Positions 4,624-5,783 of a DNA stretch of 5,783 bases are shown in pieces. The translations under genes were made by a program, and so were the position numbers. Below the pieces are notes generated by a model. That model ran no database searches. It was given only the letters and a program-made list of their open reading frames with translations, and was not told the DNA's origin. This stretch comes from an uncultured Flavobacteriaceae bacterium (lineage in GTDB: Bacteria; Bacteroidota; Bacteroidia; Flavobacteriales; Flavobacteriaceae), in NCBI GenBank assembly GCA_913051755.1, contig CAJXBR010000032.1, positions 1 through 5,783 of the forward strand, in the 5' to 3' direction. Numbering within the stretch: the stretch's first letter is position 1; every line of letters begins with the position of its first letter.

Positions 4624-5628
4624 TTAATCAAACCCTTCGACTCCTTGAACGGTTGTATACTTTAATGTAAATTTTTTATCAGGATTGATTTGTTTATATG
4701 CCGATTGAACAGCAAGTGTTGCTTCATGAAACCCACACAAAATCAATTTCAACTTTCCTGGATAAGTGTTTACATCTCCAATTGCAAAAACACCTGATCG
4801 GTTGGTTTGGTAGTCAAAGGTGTCAACAACAATGGCATTTTTTTCAATTTCCAAGCCCCAATCTGTGATGGGACCTAGCTTTGGTGATAGTCCAAAGAGT
4901 GGAAACCATAAAGAAGTTTTAATTGGGATGTTTCCATCTTTGGTTTTGAGGATTACTTTCTCGAGCTTATGTTTACCTTCTAATTTGTTGACTTCAGAAA
5001 AAGTGTAGAGTTTTAGTTTACTCTGTTGTTCGAGTTCATATGCCTTTGCAACAGAGTCTTTGTGTGCTCGAAACCGATTAGAGCGATGAACAAGATGAAC
5101 AAAGCCATTTTTCTCTGCAAAATAAATCGCCCAGTCTAACGCAGAATCACCACCACCTGAAATAATGATTTCTTTTCCTAGGTATTGATCTGGATCTTTA
5201 ACGATATAATTTACCCCGTTTTGTTCAAAATCAGTCAGGTTTTCAATCATGGGTTTCCGAGGTTCAAAACTTCCTAACCCCCCAGCAATCATAACAACAG
5301 GAGCCTCGTGTTTGGTGCCTTGGCTTGTCGTAACGACAAAGTTTCCATTTGGTAATTCGTCGATGGTTTCTGCACGCTCGCCAAGCGTAAAACCAGGCTT
5401 AAAAGGAGCAGCTTGCTCCATTAGTTTGTCCACCAATTCTCCTGCTAAGACAGTGGGGTAGCCAGGAATATCATATATTGGTTTTTTAGGGTATATTTCA
5501 GATAGCTGACCTCCAGCTTGTGGAATAGCATCAATTAGGTGACATCTAAGCTTCATCAATCCCGCTTCAAATACAGCAAATAAACCAACAGGACCTGCTC
5601 CTATGATAACGATATCCGTTTTAATCAT
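4624..5628 (-). CDS. Ferredoxin-NADP+ reductase, thioredoxin-reductase-like type
   Basis: An FAD enzyme moving electrons between NADPH and ferredoxin. The 334 residues match the usual length of the YumC-type, TrxR-like reductases. GAGPVG (10-15) binds FAD; GGGDSA (158-163) is the nucleotide-binding loop of the NAD(P) domain; HRSNRFRAH (181-189) supplies basic residues suited to the NADPH 2'-phosphate; AIGD (282-285) is the second FAD contact. The redox-active CxxC found between the two halves in true thioredoxin reductases is absent, which separates this from TrxB. The short C-terminal extension (KYTTVQGVEGF) is consistent with this type. ATG 5628 lies one base after the stop of an upstream gene, indicating translational coupling, and the ferredoxin follows 15 bp downstream. 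NADPH specificity and the pairing with that ferredoxin are inferred from motifs and position. Confidence 0.88.
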   Translation of the reverse strand: MIKTDIVIIGAGPVGLFAVFEAGLMKLRCHLIDAIPQAGGQLSEIYPKKPIYDIPGYPTVLAGELVDKLMEQAAPFKPGFTLGERAETIDELPNGNFVVTTSQGTKHEAPVVMIAGGLGSFEPRKPMIENLTDFEQNGVNYIVKDPDQYLGKEIIISGGGDSALDWAIYFAEKNGFVHLVHRSNRFRAHKDSVAKAYELEQQSKLKLYTFSEVNKLEGKHKLEKVILKTKDGNIPIKTSLWFPLFGLSPKLGPITDWGLEIEKNAIVVDTFDYQTNRSGVFAIGDVNTYPGKLKLILCGFHEATLAVQSAYKQINPDKKFTLKYTTVQGVEGFD

Positions 5629-5629
5629 G

Positions 5630-5783
5630 TTATTTTATTAGATTTTCAGTTACTCTCTTCATCGGTTCAACTTTTTGCTCAAAATTCCCTTTGATTTTCA
5701 ATCGGTAAATGTATGACTTATTGAGAATATCATCGATTTGTTTTAACAATATGTTTTTACAATCATTGTCGAAATCGCTTAGC
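5630..5783 (-). CDS. Unrecognised protein, C-terminal fragment (partial at window edge)
   Basis: Read on the minus strand, a frame entering from the right edge stays open for 50 codons (first complete codon at 5782) and stops at TAA 5632-5630, one base before the reductase ATG. The other two minus-strand frames hit stops within the first few codons. The visible residues begin LSDFDNDCKN and end RVTENLIK; they are Lys-, Asn- and Ile-rich, probably helical, with one cysteine, no membrane segment and no motif I recognise. The tight junction suggests cotranscription with the reductase and ferredoxin. I cannot name a family from the fragment. An untranslated leader with a chance open frame is the alternative. 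Confidence 0.62.
   Translation of the reverse strand, partial: LSDFDNDCKNILLKQIDDILNKSYIYRLKIKGNFEQKVEPMKRVTENLIK

Noticed and set aside
4375..4665. Plus-strand open frame of 96 codons opposite the ferredoxin and the reductase end.
   Set aside because: The opposite strand encodes a clear ferredoxin with all cluster ligands; this frame has no recognisable domain and is a shadow.
4445..4883. Further TAnnTTTG matches on the plus strand (4445-4452 and 4876-4883), considered as antisense promoters.
   Set aside because: Such octamers are expected a few times by chance at this base composition, and no gene start follows either of them.

Overview
The window looks like chromosomal DNA of a Bacteroidota bacterium, probably a marine Cytophagales- or Flavobacteriia-like member. 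The evidence is AT-rich sequence, almost no Shine-Dalgarno sequences, octamers matching the Bacteroidota -7 promoter element TAnnTTTG, short lipoprotein signals ending in Cys on three proteins, and protein families typical of that phylum (DUF3089 lipoprotein, the NHQTYFAD-type acyltransferase, the CxxC-containing Cu/Zn SOD). The genus cannot be decided from the sequence.

Layout: 1-63 is an AT-rich leader with a -7-like box. A DUF4442 hotdog thioesterase (64-522, +) converges on a cyclophilin-type peptidyl-prolyl isomerase lipoprotein (566-1267, -). The isomerase start overlaps, head to head by 12 bp, the start of a CoA-type NUDIX hydrolase (1256-1882, +), which is followed after 29 bp by a PlsC-like acyltransferase (1912-2706, +). 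That gene ends 1 bp from the stop of a Cu/Zn superoxide dismutase lipoprotein (2708-3232, -). Divergent from sodC is a DUF3089 alpha/beta-hydrolase-like lipoprotein (3278-4348, +), whose 3' end overlaps a [2Fe-2S] ferredoxin (4285-4608, -) by 64 bp. The ferredoxin lies downstream of a thioredoxin-reductase-like ferredoxin-NADP+ reductase (4624-5628, -), itself 1 bp downstream of an unrecognised gene whose last 50 codons enter from the right edge (5630-5783, -).

The clearest functional unit is reductase plus ferredoxin, a compact NADPH-to-[2Fe-2S] electron path, probably in one operon with the partial upstream gene. The left half holds three enzymes that could act on CoA thioesters, CoA or lipids (thioesterase, CoA-type NUDIX, acyltransferase), but only the last two are plausibly cotranscribed. 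SOD, isomerase and DUF3089 are predicted lipoproteins acting outside the cytoplasm.

The region is very compact. No gene-free stretch exceeds 63 bp, no convincing intrinsic terminator is visible, and several opposing genes overlap or nearly touch, so antisense transcription at gene ends is likely. I found no mobile element, tRNA, rRNA, CRISPR array or obvious undescribed multi-gene system. The features most worth checking are the two opposite-strand overlaps, the non-canonical acyltransferase motifs and the partial gene in the ferredoxin operon.
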